This document shows, in pieces, positions 10,201 through 19,334 of a stretch of 64,000 bases of DNA. The position numbers and the translations under genes were made by a program. Location of the stretch: positions 54,088,025 through 54,152,024 of the forward strand of contig CP136068.1 in NCBI GenBank assembly GCA_032622095.1. Reading direction: 5' to 3'. The stretch's first letter is position 1, and each line of letters starts with the position of its first letter. The DNA comes from Siphonodentalium dalli. Lineage: Eukaryota; Mollusca; Scaphopoda; Gadilida; Siphonodentaliidae. The notes beneath the pieces were generated by a model that saw only the letters and a list, made by a program, of their open reading frames with translations, was not told where the DNA came from and did not search any database.

Positions 10201-11418
10201 TTATCTCTCGTAAGTCAGCTGATCGGCCTCCCGAAAAAAACAGGTATTGGCACAGTCACTTAAAAAATTATCAGGACTACGTTCATCAGTGAATCTATCT
10301 CTCGGACACGTGAACTTTTTACGGTCACCTTTCACGTGCTTCAATTTTGGTTTCGATATAGGTTCAGCTAGAATGTACTTTGAATTACATGTATCTTTAC
10401 ATCTCCAGTCAGGTTCAGGAACATGTGAAGTTACATTGATAGGAACATCTGGTAGTGAACTACATGTACTCTCTGCATGTTTATGGAAGGAACTATTAAC
10501 ATAGCTAGGCGTATGTTGATTGTCAATGACACTTAGTTGAACATCTTCCTCTGGTAAACCAATAATTGGCGAGTGAATCACATCTGACTTGTTACTAGTA
10601 GTACTCCCTGATGGTTCATGGACACTCACACTTCTCTTTCTCGACTCAGATTTATTATTTTCTACCACTTCAGCATGATTCTGATCAACTTTGAATGTTG
10701 TTGAAGCAAAGTCAAACAGTTTACACACATCATCAACTGCTTTTGCATCCACTTTTTTAGAGTCAACTGCCTTTGTCAGATTATCAACTGTTGCTTCAAT
10801 CTGTGAGATTATGAAACTGGAGACTTTGTCATGCAGATGAATCATCGCATTAGATACTGGTCCATTGGTATTGACCTGCATATCACATTGTGGAGTGTCA
10901 ATTTGTTTTTTGAGAATGGAATTAGTTCTCTCCAGTTCTTTAACCTTTGACTCTAGTTTCTGAATATAAGTTCGAAACCATATTCTTTCTGCATCAAATT
11001 CTTCTATCATCTTTTCCTTTACTATGAATTCTTGTTCGCGTTTTCGTAACTTAGCTTCCCTTGCTCTGATCGATTTACTATTCAGCTGCTCATTAATGGT
11101 GCTATTTAGATTGTCATTGTCTGAAGCACAAACAGTATGATCATTGTTGACACAGGAAACTGCTGAACTGGGAGGTACAGAAATTGTGGGAGCGAAAGAA
11201 TCTTCTGAGGTGGTAGGTACCGATACTGTGGGTGGAGGGATATTGATAACCTCACAGTTGATACATATATTGTCCATTTCATCAAGGCTCAAGGAACCAG
11301 CAGTATAGCATTTTCTATGATAGGCATCATTACACATTGAGCAGCGAACAGGATCATCATGAATTAGTTCGCAACAGGCACAGCAAAGATCATAATCATT
11401 TATGTCAGAAAACTGTGG
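10201..11418 (-). CDS. LINE ORF1 second part: PHD finger and coiled coil
   Basis: The open frame runs from 11418 although its first ATG is at 11337. The first two Cys pairs of a PHD finger (LCCACC and RCSMC) straddle that region, with the CxxC of LCCACC upstream of the ATG, so translation must enter from upstream. The finger continues HRKCY and ends ICINC. A highly charged segment follows, about residues 95-150 counted from the ATG (RAREAKLRKREQEF, then KLESKVKELERTNSILKKQ), a clear coiled coil. The rest is Ser/Thr-rich with a Lys/Arg-rich patch (KPKLKHVKGDRKKF). Likely role: RNA-binding, self-assembling ORF1 protein with possible chromatin contact through the PHD fingers. Confidence 0.85.
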   Translation of the reverse strand, partial: PQFSDINDYDLCCACCELIHDDPVRCSMCNDAYHRKCYTAGSLSLDEMDNICINCEVINIPPPTVSVPTTSEDSFAPTISVPPSSAVSCVNNDHTVCASDNDNLNSTINEQLNSKSIRAREAKLRKREQEFIVKEKMIEEFDAERIWFRTYIQKLESKVKELERTNSILKKQIDTPQCDMQVNTNGPVSNAMIHLHDKVSSFIISQIEATVDNLTKAVDSKKVDAKAVDDVCKLFDFASTTFKVDQNHAEVVENNKSESRKRSVSVHEPSGSTTSNKSDVIHSPIIGLPEEDVQLSVIDNQHTPSYVNSSFHKHAESTCSSLPDVPINVTSHVPEPDWRCKDTCNSKYILAEPISKPKLKHVKGDRKKFTCPRDRFTDERSPDNFLSDCANTCFFREADQLTYER

Positions 11419-11947
11419 CTAATGTTGCAGGAGAAATAGGCCTGACGTCTTCGAGAGATAGAACATCACTGGTAATGTCTGTAGTGCTAACATCAAGGGA
11501 TTTTTCAGATAGTCCAGTTTCTCTGGGCATTCCATCAACACACTGAGGTTGTGATGATTCACCTTGCACGGTATTAACTCCATTTATTGAGCAGGTATTA
11601 CATTCTTTGCAGATATATTCTTGTGAAGAAGGTTTCTCTATTTCATTGATCTCTTTATCAGCAAGACTCTCGCAGCGATAGTGCATCCATTTTTCACATT
11701 TCTTGCACTGAACACCTCTAGTTATGACGTTACGTTTGCATTTCTTGCATTTAGTATTGTCAGAGTTAACACCAAGTTTTTGGGTGACAGTTTTAGCTGT
11801 GTTTCGGAAGCTCATGCTTGAATCTCTCTTTGCTCCCTTCCTCATAATCAGAATATTCGACAATAGAGGGTTATTAGAAGCCACCCTGGTACAGCTTAAA
11901 CACAAGAACCTAAACGCGTTTTGGAGAGTTAGCCCTCTCCTTGGCAC
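11405..11947 (-). CDS. LINE ORF1 first part: PHD finger
   Basis: Up to 180 codons; the real start may be an internal Met near residue 36 or 45. Residues 67-119 hold a C4HC3 PHD finger: CKKC, then CKKCEKWMHYRC, then CKECNTC. Such fingers occur in ORF1 proteins of CR1-group LINEs. The frame ends in TGA at 11405-11407. The next part opens in the +1 frame and overlaps by only 14 bases, so a joined ORF1 would carry two tandem PHD fingers. Confidence 0.82.
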   Translation of the reverse strand: MPRRGLTLQNAFRFLCLSCTRVASNNPLLSNILIMRKGAKRDSSMSFRNTAKTVTQKLGVNSDNTKCKKCKRNVITRGVQCKKCEKWMHYRCESLADKEINEIEKPSSQEYICKECNTCSINGVNTVQGESSQPQCVDGMPRETGLSEKSLDVSTTDITSDVLSLEDVRPISPATLATVF

Positions 11948-12126
11948 ACAGAACAGAGGAAAAATCGATCTTCTTTATTTTATCCTACGGAGGGTTTCAT
12001 GCCACCTGCTCCGACGGCACAGAATTGATGCACATTATGAACATAATATTGTATCGTCTGCAAAAGCCAGCGAACTGTTTCCAATTTTCGTGCAATCGAC
12101 AAATATTGGTTTTTGTCGTTAACTGA

Positions 12127-12569
12127 GTGTACACAAGTCTAAATGTTATTCATATAACCGAAAAGTGTTGTTTTCTCATTGTGATGAGAGTGTTCATATA
12201 CTATTTACAAGTCCAAGTTGAGTATAAAATGACAAAAACAAATGCCACAAAATATTTTTCACGCTAAACAACAAGGGAGACAATTCGATGTGTTCAAATA
12301 TTGTTTACTTAAGAAAAGGCATCTTTATTTTTGGTACAGAAATGTCAATGTCATAATTTTGATAAGAACACTAGTATGATGAAAATGTCAACAAAATTGG
12401 ACAAACAGACCCTTATTATTGTTATTTATCAAACAAACAACCTTTGGCGCTAATATGCTATGCCTATCTATAAATGACAACAATTTGACCCAGTTGATAT
12501 TTCCAGATCTGCACGGTATATCTTGATTTTCACGAGTAATCAATTTGCCTGGCCTTTATTTTAGAAGCG
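12127..12569. other. Gene-free stretch after the LINE
   Basis: No repeat or gene recognised; A+T-rich single-copy-looking sequence. Confidence 0.35.
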
Positions 12570-12577
12570 TGACGTCA
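12570..12577 (+). promoter_or_regulatory. Candidate CRE site upstream of the UMAD1-like gene
   Basis: A perfect palindromic cAMP-response element, TGACGTCA, in a less A+T-rich pocket. It lies just upstream of a stretch that ends in a good splice donor at 12706, so it could mark a promoter for a 5' untranslated exon of the plus-strand gene. The link to that gene is inference. Confidence 0.3.
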
Positions 12578-12599
12578 TTGCATTCATTTGTTTTCGAAC

Positions 12600-12706
12600 A
12601 TGGTGATATGTTTTACACTCCGGGATTAAACTAACAAATCTGTAATTCTGACAACTTTTATATCACAATCTATGTGTGAACACAAAGAATACTATCTCCG
12701 CTACAG
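12600..12706 (+). other. Possible untranslated first exon
   Basis: The stretch ends CTACAG|GTAAGA, a near-consensus donor in the same orientation as the UMAD1-like coding exons 4.5 kb downstream. Just before the ATG exon is a CAG at 17163-17165 that could serve as the matching acceptor. No transcript evidence; the left end is arbitrary. Confidence 0.25.
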
Positions 12707-12984
12707 GTAAGACTCATGTATTTGTAGAATATTTAAGAGAAAATGTTATTTTGAAGGGGTCATATCGGTGGTCACTGGTGTTGACCTGCTTCAAATTCTG
12801 TGCTAAATGGGCTTTCAGCTCTTTTATTAGACTATAATGATTAAGATAACATAAATGTCCAAATATTAAAATATATCTTAATCCGAATTGTCTAATCTGT
12901 TGGACTAAACGTGCACATACCGAGGCGTGTACACTGGTCAGCCATCAATGTCCGCGCCCGATCGAACAGCGTACTGCACACACG

Positions 12985-13195
12985 ACAACATACCTGGACA
13001 AGTGTTGTAATGGGGGGAAGTCGGCATTCTGCATTCGGATCTTTATTCAGTGACCTCGGATGAGACTTTTCAGCCTGACAAACTTGGTATTGGACCGAAT
13101 TCTGATTTTTGTCAGAATACCCTGACCATGTTACGATCCCTGGTCCGCTAGCATGAGAGGCCAGCATGCTACCTCTCGTGTACCGACTTCCCTGA
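12985..13195 (-). mobile_element. tRNA-derived SINE, copy 1
   Basis: On the minus strand a tRNA-like head carries an A-box-like GGTAGCATGCTGG (13173 to 13161) and a B-box-like GGGATCGTAAC (13140 to 13130) at tRNA-like spacing. A body follows (CTGACAAAAATCAGAAT... GTCAGGCTGAAAAG) that recurs at 36345-36535. A degraded RNA polymerase III promoter plus a shared body supports a SINE. The tail boundary is uncertain. Confidence 0.6.
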
Positions 13196-13703
13196 ATGTA
13201 TGAGAGGCCTTTTTAACCCTTTGACCCAGTAAAACCAATATTTCGGTGCAAACAAATGGTGACTATATCCCATAACACTGATATTTCGGTGCAGTGACGA
13301 CATGAGTCGATAGCAAATCAATATGTAGTATAACCAGCGTCAGACCCACTGATTTATTTTTAAATGGCACCCGGATATGTCAGCATTGCCCCATTAAGAA
13401 GCCGAGAAGATATTATAAAAAACCCAGAACTGCTCTCATTTTATGCTTCATTCATGATACTGTATTATTCAACCGCCACTTGAGTTGGGAGAAGACGGAA
13501 TTTAAAATCTGGAGCTATGAACCAGGGAATATTTGGTAACCATACTGTACATCTGAAGTGAAGGATGCTGATGGTGGCATATACGGAAATGAGCTCAGTG
13601 TTACCAACTCTCACTGAATGATGTTGAATAGTAATATTAAAGGTTTCAAGATGTTAATAACCACCATCCATAAGAAGGCTACACTGGTGCATGTACCTCT
13701 TAC

Positions 13704-14692
13704 CAGTGTACGTGCTGTCCCAAAAAATTTAATTATGCCAAATGAAAATCATTTTTGCCAAATTCTTTTTAAATTTCCAGGCAAAATTTAAAAATATCTT
13801 TATTGATACCCAAAATCACAAGAATGAGTAGGTACGTTTCTTAGTATTACGTAGGTAATAATTTGGAATAATGTTTTTGAATTACAAGTAATCACTGGCC
13901 TGATTGACACTTTCTTTACTAAATATTCATTGACGAGTAGTTCCCATAGGAAATGCTGAGATAATAAGTGCATAAGTCTTTGAACTTATCATCTAAACAT
14001 TTCCCTCCTGATGGGTAAGGGGGGAGCTTACCCTTCCTGACTCGGGGGAGCTGTAGCCCCCTTTGAACCCCTCTGGTACCACCCTTCAAGCTATGCTAAA
14101 AGTTAAAAATCTCAACACGTTTCAATTATTCTATTAATGTGTTTACTATCTTGATTGAAATAAAACAAATATATTCTCTTTATTTTAGCCCCAAATTCAA
14201 TGAGTTTCTGGAACATTGAGACTTATATCTTGAGACTCGCTATTTGAACGACTTTTGATACTGATAGGAAAGCAGTTAATTATTAATAATTTTCGCCTCT
14301 CTATACTGTGGTTTATCATCATACCGATAGGAAAGCAGTTTATTATTAATAAATTTCGCCTCTATACTTTTTATCATAAAACAATGAATTGTAGAAGGGT
14401 TGCTTCATCAATAGGGCACATCGAAACAAAGACGATTACCTATGTAAACACAATATATACTAGTAATCTCTTCACCGGTTGATACTAATGCTATCAGATT
14501 AACTGTGTCTTGATAGAGGTGTTAACCTTTACTAACCGTATAAAGCACCACTAATTGTAAGTTTCCCACAGTGACCAAAAAAGTGACTTTAAAAAGTCAT
14601 TTGTCAAAATGTTTGCCTAATGAAATTATTTTTAGCCAAATGTGAATTATTTTTTCAATTGTCAAATGTGGCAAATGGCAGCACGCACCCTG
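13704..14692. mobile_element. Candidate hAT-like element with CAGGGTGCGTGCTG ends
   Basis: The left end CAGTGTACGTGCTG and the inverse of the right end CAGGGTGCGTGCTG agree at 12 of 14 positions, followed on both sides by GCCAAATG-like words. The 8-bp flanks do not match, so the duplication is lost or the limits are wrong. A related terminal sequence occurs near 45229. No coding remnant. Confidence 0.4.
14254..14372. repeat. Two-copy tandem repeat, about 65-70 bp
   Basis: GATAGGAAAGCAGTT...ATTATTAATAA...TTTCGCCTCT occurs twice in a row with small indels. It lies inside the candidate element above. Confidence 0.7.
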
Positions 14693-14700
14693 CCTGCCTG

Positions 14701-15323
14701 TAATATATTGAGGATTTTTAGGATACTGGGTTCGATATTAGGATTACCGTTAGGTAGGATTAACGCTTACAGCAGTGCCTCGACAAATCAACTTCACTAT
14801 TTTCAAGACAATTAGGTACCACATTGTCCATAGATGGGATCACTCTGTAGATAGGCCGACCGGTTTGGGATGAACAAAGATAATTAGTGTCAGTGTTATA
14901 AAGCAATTGAGCGGGGAGCGGATGTTCATCGTAAGTTTTAAGATTTAAGAACTTGTCGTCCAATCCCCAAGTCTCTGTAATCATATTATGATAATAAAAT
15001 ATGTTTAAATCAAATTGAAGTGATTATTGTTACAGTTAGGTTTGGTGCTAAATTACAAGTTCATTTCACCGACACTTGTGGATTTATGAGTTTGGGTCTC
15101 ATTATTGGAGATAACCCTTTCTATACCAAATACACATTGACTAGTAGGCCTTAGGAAATGTGCAGATAATAAGTTCAACAAACGACCATTGTTGAACTTA
15201 TTATCTGAACATTCTCACCATTGAATAGGAATACTTCTGCACTTCTACTATCTTTTCATCTCTGTCGTGCTTTCATTTTTCCTGATCACACCTCCAAATT
15301 AAATATAGACCATTCATTGTATA
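14701..15323. other. Gene-free stretch with a hairpin
   Basis: At 15156-15217 AGATAATAAGTTCAACAA is followed by its inverse, a strong hairpin. A diverged relative lies at about 13950-14006 (AGATAATAAGTGCA ... GAACTTATCATCT). No gene seen. Confidence 0.5.
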
Positions 15324-16047
15324 TTTTTATACGCCCTTTATTTGAAAAATGGTCGTATTATGTTTATCAGTCTGTCCGTCCGTCCGTCCGTCTGTCACAC
15401 CGTCCGTCTGTCTGTCTGTCTGTCCGTTAACATTTTTGGTTTACAGTCGATAACTCCAGTTTGGATTATTTGATCTGAACCAAAGTTGGTATGTGTATTT
15501 CCCAGCTAAAGATACAGGCCAAGTTCGAATATGGGTTCCGTCCAATTATTTTTACATGAGTTACGGCCCTTTTTCGACTTAGAATTTGACCGTCTGTTAG
15601 CATTTTTGGTTTCCGACCGTTAACACCAGTTTGGATTATTTGATCTGAACCAAAGTTGGTATGTGTATTTCACAGCTAAAGATACAGACCAAGTTCGAAT
15701 TTGGGTTCCGTCCAGTTATTTTTACATGAGTTACGGCCTTTTTCAACTTAGAATTTGACCAATTTCATAACATTTCGTTTTCTGACCGATAACTCCAGTT
15801 TTGATTATTTGATGTGTATTTCCCAGCCAAAACTACAGGCCAAGTTCGAATATAGGTTTTGTCTAATTATTTTTACACGAGTTACGGTCATTTTTCAACT
15901 AAGAATTTGACCACATTTTGGCATTGAAATTAGGGGTATATCAGATTTTCTTCAAATGTAAGCTCAAAGTATTATTTTATTGGTGGTAGTACAATTCGAA
16001 ATGGCTAAAGGGCGTATCTTGCCACGCCCTAGCGATGCTCTTGTTTA
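15324..16047 (+). mobile_element. Pearl/HINE-like element, CGCCC family
   Basis: The left end carries ATACGCCCTTT (15329-15339), the right end its inverse AAAGGGCGTAT (16008-16018), then a terminal region reading GATGCTCTTGTTT. Inside the left end is a (CYGT)n microsatellite (about 15368-15427) followed by two to three diverged ~165-bp tandem units (start words GTTAACATTTTTGG, AGTTACGGCC). This layout of subterminal inverted repeat, tetranucleotide microsatellite and tandem core matches bivalve pearl elements, which are grouped with non-autonomous Helentrons. No coding capacity. Confidence 0.75.
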
Positions 16048-16857
16048 TAACTGGTTGGGAGAATCCATTTAGTATAGAAAGGATTAATAACATTCATTTA
16101 CATTGTGACAGACTAAAATGAATAGAAATCTTCTGAAGTCTTATGGATGCACTATCGAACCTACCACCAGGTCTGACAAAACTGCAAATGTATCTATAAT
16201 AGATGAAATCGTCTACGATATAGCAAATTCCTCTATAAAACACCATGGTAAACTTCACTGCATGGTCAAACTTTGATCAACAAGTACAAGATAATATAGA
16301 TTGACTTTGTTCATATGTTCATTATTAATATCTGTCCAAAAATGAGATTTCACATGTCAAAACCATTGTTATGTAAAAATTACTGTTACAGTGGAATTTA
16401 CCAATAAACGTCCATTTAGTCCAAGAAGATACCAAAGTTTAATCAAAACTTAACAGTAAACAATGGGAAAAGGTCAAAGCATTTTGTTTCAAAATGTTCT
16501 GAAAATCATATGCAGACTAAAATATTTGAACTTATATTTTGAACTTATATTCTGATAATCACATTCAGACTAAAATATTTGAACTTACTACACGATTTAA
16601 CGATGTTTGTTGACAACTCACTGTAACAGTTCTGTGTACATAACGATAGTTTCAACCCACAAATTTTTTTTATTTGAGAAGTCTTAATAATGAATATATT
16701 CAATATATGTTCTAACAAAGTTTATTTACCATATTTCTCCATGTTCTTAGTGGTGATGTTTTTACATTTTTTGCTCATTTACCCACTGTGAAGGCCTATG
16801 GTCCCTTTAGGGCTGATCTAGTTGGTTCTTACATTAAGTTAGTTAAATTGTAGCAAA
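16048..16857. other. Gene-free stretch
   Basis: A short direct repeat (AGACTAAAATATTTGAACTTA, in part) occurs twice near 16515-16590. Nothing else recognised. Confidence 0.35.
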
Positions 16858-16865
16858 GATGAGTG

Positions 16866-17098
16866 CAAGCCTTGAAATAGTGTGTCTGTCGTTTGCAAAA
16901 TGAGGTCCCCAGAGGGTGAATTTAGTGATGCTACCCCGCACAGCGGGCTAGCATCACCAAATTCACCCTCTGGGGACCTCATTCTGCTTACAACTCAGCA
17001 GAATGAGGTTCCCAGAGGGTGAATTTGGTGATGCATCACTAAATTCTCCCTCTGGGGACCTCATTCTTCAAATGACAGGCACACTATTTCAAGGCTTG
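16866..17098. mobile_element. hAT-type double-palindrome MITE, 233 bp
   Basis: It has 25-base inverted ends starting CAAGCCTTGAAATAGTG (24 of 25 match) and an exact 8-bp target duplication GATGAGTG (16858-16865 and 17099-17106). The interior holds two successive palindromes built from the same words (AATGAGGTCCCCAGAGGGTG and inverse), so the transcript would form two hairpins. It sits 79 bp upstream of the UMAD1-like ATG, in its 5' flank or 5' UTR. Confidence 0.9.
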
Positions 17099-17176
17099 GA
17101 TGAGTGCCAGTAATGAAGTATTCCTTGCAGACTAACACTGAAGATGATGAGCTCTTAGTCAGCAGGTACCATTAGA

Positions 17177-17359
17177 ATGCTTGGTGCACTTAAGCTTCTG
17201 AAGAATATTGGGACACCAAGAAATGTTCCAGCTTCTGCAAATGTCAACGACAATGAAGAAGATGGATTTGTGCTGTTAGGACAAACTGCTAGTGAAAGAA
17301 CAAGCATACCTGCTAGCAGCTTTGATGAAACCATGAACTCGCCACCTCAATACATGGAG
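17177..17359 (+). CDS. UMAD1: UMAD1-like protein, coding exon 1
   Basis: 61 codons from the ATG to a GTAAGT donor, phase 0; an in-frame stop sits just upstream (17156-17158). The product opens with a basic amphipathic stretch (MLGALKLLKNIGTPR), then DNEEDGFVLLGQT at about 25-37. EDGFVLLG is the characteristic N-terminal box of UMA-domain protein 1. The exon ends SPPQYME, giving a PPxY motif at 56-59 that could bind WW domains of NEDD4-type ubiquitin ligases. UMA-domain proteins associate with ESCRT-I and endosomal sorting. The family assignment rests on the two ends of the protein together. Confidence 0.85.
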
Positions 17360-18629
17360 GTAAGTTATTAAAGGTACACAATCTGATTCGATTGTCCACA
17401 TATCATCAAATTCCAACAACAACATTTCTTTAAAAGACTCTTTAGTTATCAGAATCAATTAATTACCAAAAATAATGCTAAGTCACTGTCAACTATGGTA
17501 CAAAATTTCCGAAAACATGTTATATATCAACATTTTGTTCAACGCAATTTGGTATCGAGAGTATGTCGGCCGGATCGTCAAATATTTGTTAGGCCGCCAA
17601 ATATCCACGTGGTGAAAAATAACAGATTTTTTAAATCGATATCATATAAAACATAGCTTTGTTGTGTGGGTTCCTCGATTTCAATCAAATATTTTTTACC
17701 CCCAAAGCCAAAGAAATAGTAATCTAGGGGAATTTAATCAGATAATGCATCTTTAGGTAATATTAGCCAGCTTTTCAATGCTACTTAAGTTACCTCAGGT
17801 AAATTAAGCCCTCTGTGCTCTTATTGGCCCATTTATAGCATTAAACTACTAAAGGGCTTCATTAATGTTTTAGTGTCAACAAATATTTCTAAACATGTTT
17901 ATATGAAAATCTGACTCTCTTTCTATTCATCCTTAAAACCTGACCACAATATGGACCAACCTTTTTGTTCAGTTTAGTGGACAAGACCACATGGGAGAGA
18001 GTAAATGCCTTTTGCAACAGAAATTAGACAATAGCTTTTCAGGTCACGGTGTTGATTATAAATCTTGGTCCTTCGTGTGGACAGCAATTATCTTCTATAA
18101 ATTCCTCTGCGCTATCCATCATGTTCTACTCATGGGTCGATTCCATAAATAAATTACCCAACGTTAATTTCACCATACAATTAACACGATGAGCTAAAGT
18201 GTAATTGGCATTAATTGATTTGAGAAATCGATGTGTGTTGGTTCAATTAGGAGACACGAGAAATGTAAAAATTCCTGATCATTAATATTATTTGATCCTA
18301 CTCTGTGAAATTCAACAAGAATCATTAGTTTGGAAACAGGAAATCTTTCGAACCTGAGAAAATTGGTCACCAGAAATTAAAAAATTCTTCAACGTTCAAA
18401 ATGGCCATAAATATAAGAGAAAAGAATTGCGTTTTCATTCATTCAATGTGATTAAACTCTTTACTTTCACTTTTCTTTCAAATATTATTACATGTGTCAT
18501 TATTTATTTGTCACCAGTAGGACACCGTACACTTTTGGACAACATGATGCATGTTACTGTACATGTGCCAGTAAATTAGTCTGATTTGATGTGACAGTGT
18601 CATAATTTTTAACATCAATCTCTATATGA

Positions 18630-18850
18630 GAAGCTCTGTGGTCTAGTGATTAGCACAGGGACCAGCCTAGAGTTTTAATATTTGAAGAAGTCACTTCTCC
18701 CCGTTTGTGTCTGTTTATAGTGTCTTGCTGTCAACAATATTGAGATGAGTTCACAGCCCACCGTGGATGATTGAGTTTCTCACAACAGTGGCTTTGTTGG
18801 GTCATATGCTGCTCAAATCTCGCATCAAGTTTTGACACTTGGGCAAGGTC
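18630..18850 (+). mobile_element. Candidate tRNA-derived SINE
   Basis: TGGTCTAGTGATTAGCA at 18639-18655 is close to the A-box arm of tRNA-Glu-type genes. The expected B box is too degraded to read, and no tRNA cloverleaf can be drawn. The 3' limit is a guess. Confidence 0.35.
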
Positions 18851-18886
18851 ACTTGTACTATGCTCGCTTTGTCATACCTAGATGAG

Positions 18887-18962
18887 AAATTGGGATCTGG
18901 ATTGTTGGGCAAGTGCAATCCACAGTGGATTGTGCTTGCCCAACAAACCAGATCCCAATTTA
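18887..18962. repeat. 35-bp-arm perfect-like hairpin
   Basis: AATTGGGATCTGG(A/T)TTGTTGGGCAAG... is followed directly by its inverse across a two- to four-base centre. It could be the core of another MITE; outer homology (TGCTCG words) is weak. Confidence 0.7.
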
Positions 18963-19334
18963 TCCACTCTAATCGAGCACCTGTAAAATGGTTGCAGGCA
19001 CAAGACTCGGCATTACTCAACAACTGGAGTAATAATGTGAAGCGCTTAGAGTGTCCCTTTATATGTTATAGAGATGCTGTAAATGTAATCGTTTAACCTG
19101 ATATGTTATAGAGCCTCACTATTATTTTGTGTTGGCAACTTGGGACAAGCGAAAACTGAAACAGACCATTTTATAATCCTTATTATATGTCAGTTCTGCT
19201 AATGTGAAACAACTCAAGATTAAACATTGTGTGGAGCTGGAAGGTATCACCAATTACAGTTCAGCTTCTAGTGAGCAATTTAATGCTGTTTAGGCCGAAA
19301 AATAAATGATTTTGAGTCTCAGACATTTTTTTTC

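Larger units (their letters stand above)
6527..12125 (-). mobile_element. Nearly intact APE-type non-LTR retrotransposon (LINE)
   Basis: Reading from right to left on the minus strand: a 5' region from about 12125, a PHD finger, a second PHD finger with a coiled coil, an apurinic-type endonuclease, reverse transcriptase, a C-terminal CCHC-like knuckle, then a 3' UTR ending in a small hairpin and an (AAG)n tail near 6527-6550. This order fits the CR1/L2/jockey side of the LINE tree. Four long frames cover about 5.2 kb with no internal stops except for +1 frame changes between the first and second and between the third and fourth, so the copy is young. The 5' boundary is approximate and I could not find target duplications. 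Confidence 0.9.
17360..19334 (+). other. Intron of the UMAD1-like gene, 5' part
   Basis: The intron runs 17360-24269, GT to AG. This part has no exon I can support. It contains a candidate SINE near 18630 and a hairpin at 18887-18962, each listed separately. Confidence 0.6.

Noticed and set aside
18639-18720. tRNA-Glu-like gene
   Set aside because: No legible B box and no cloverleaf; kept only as a low-confidence SINE.
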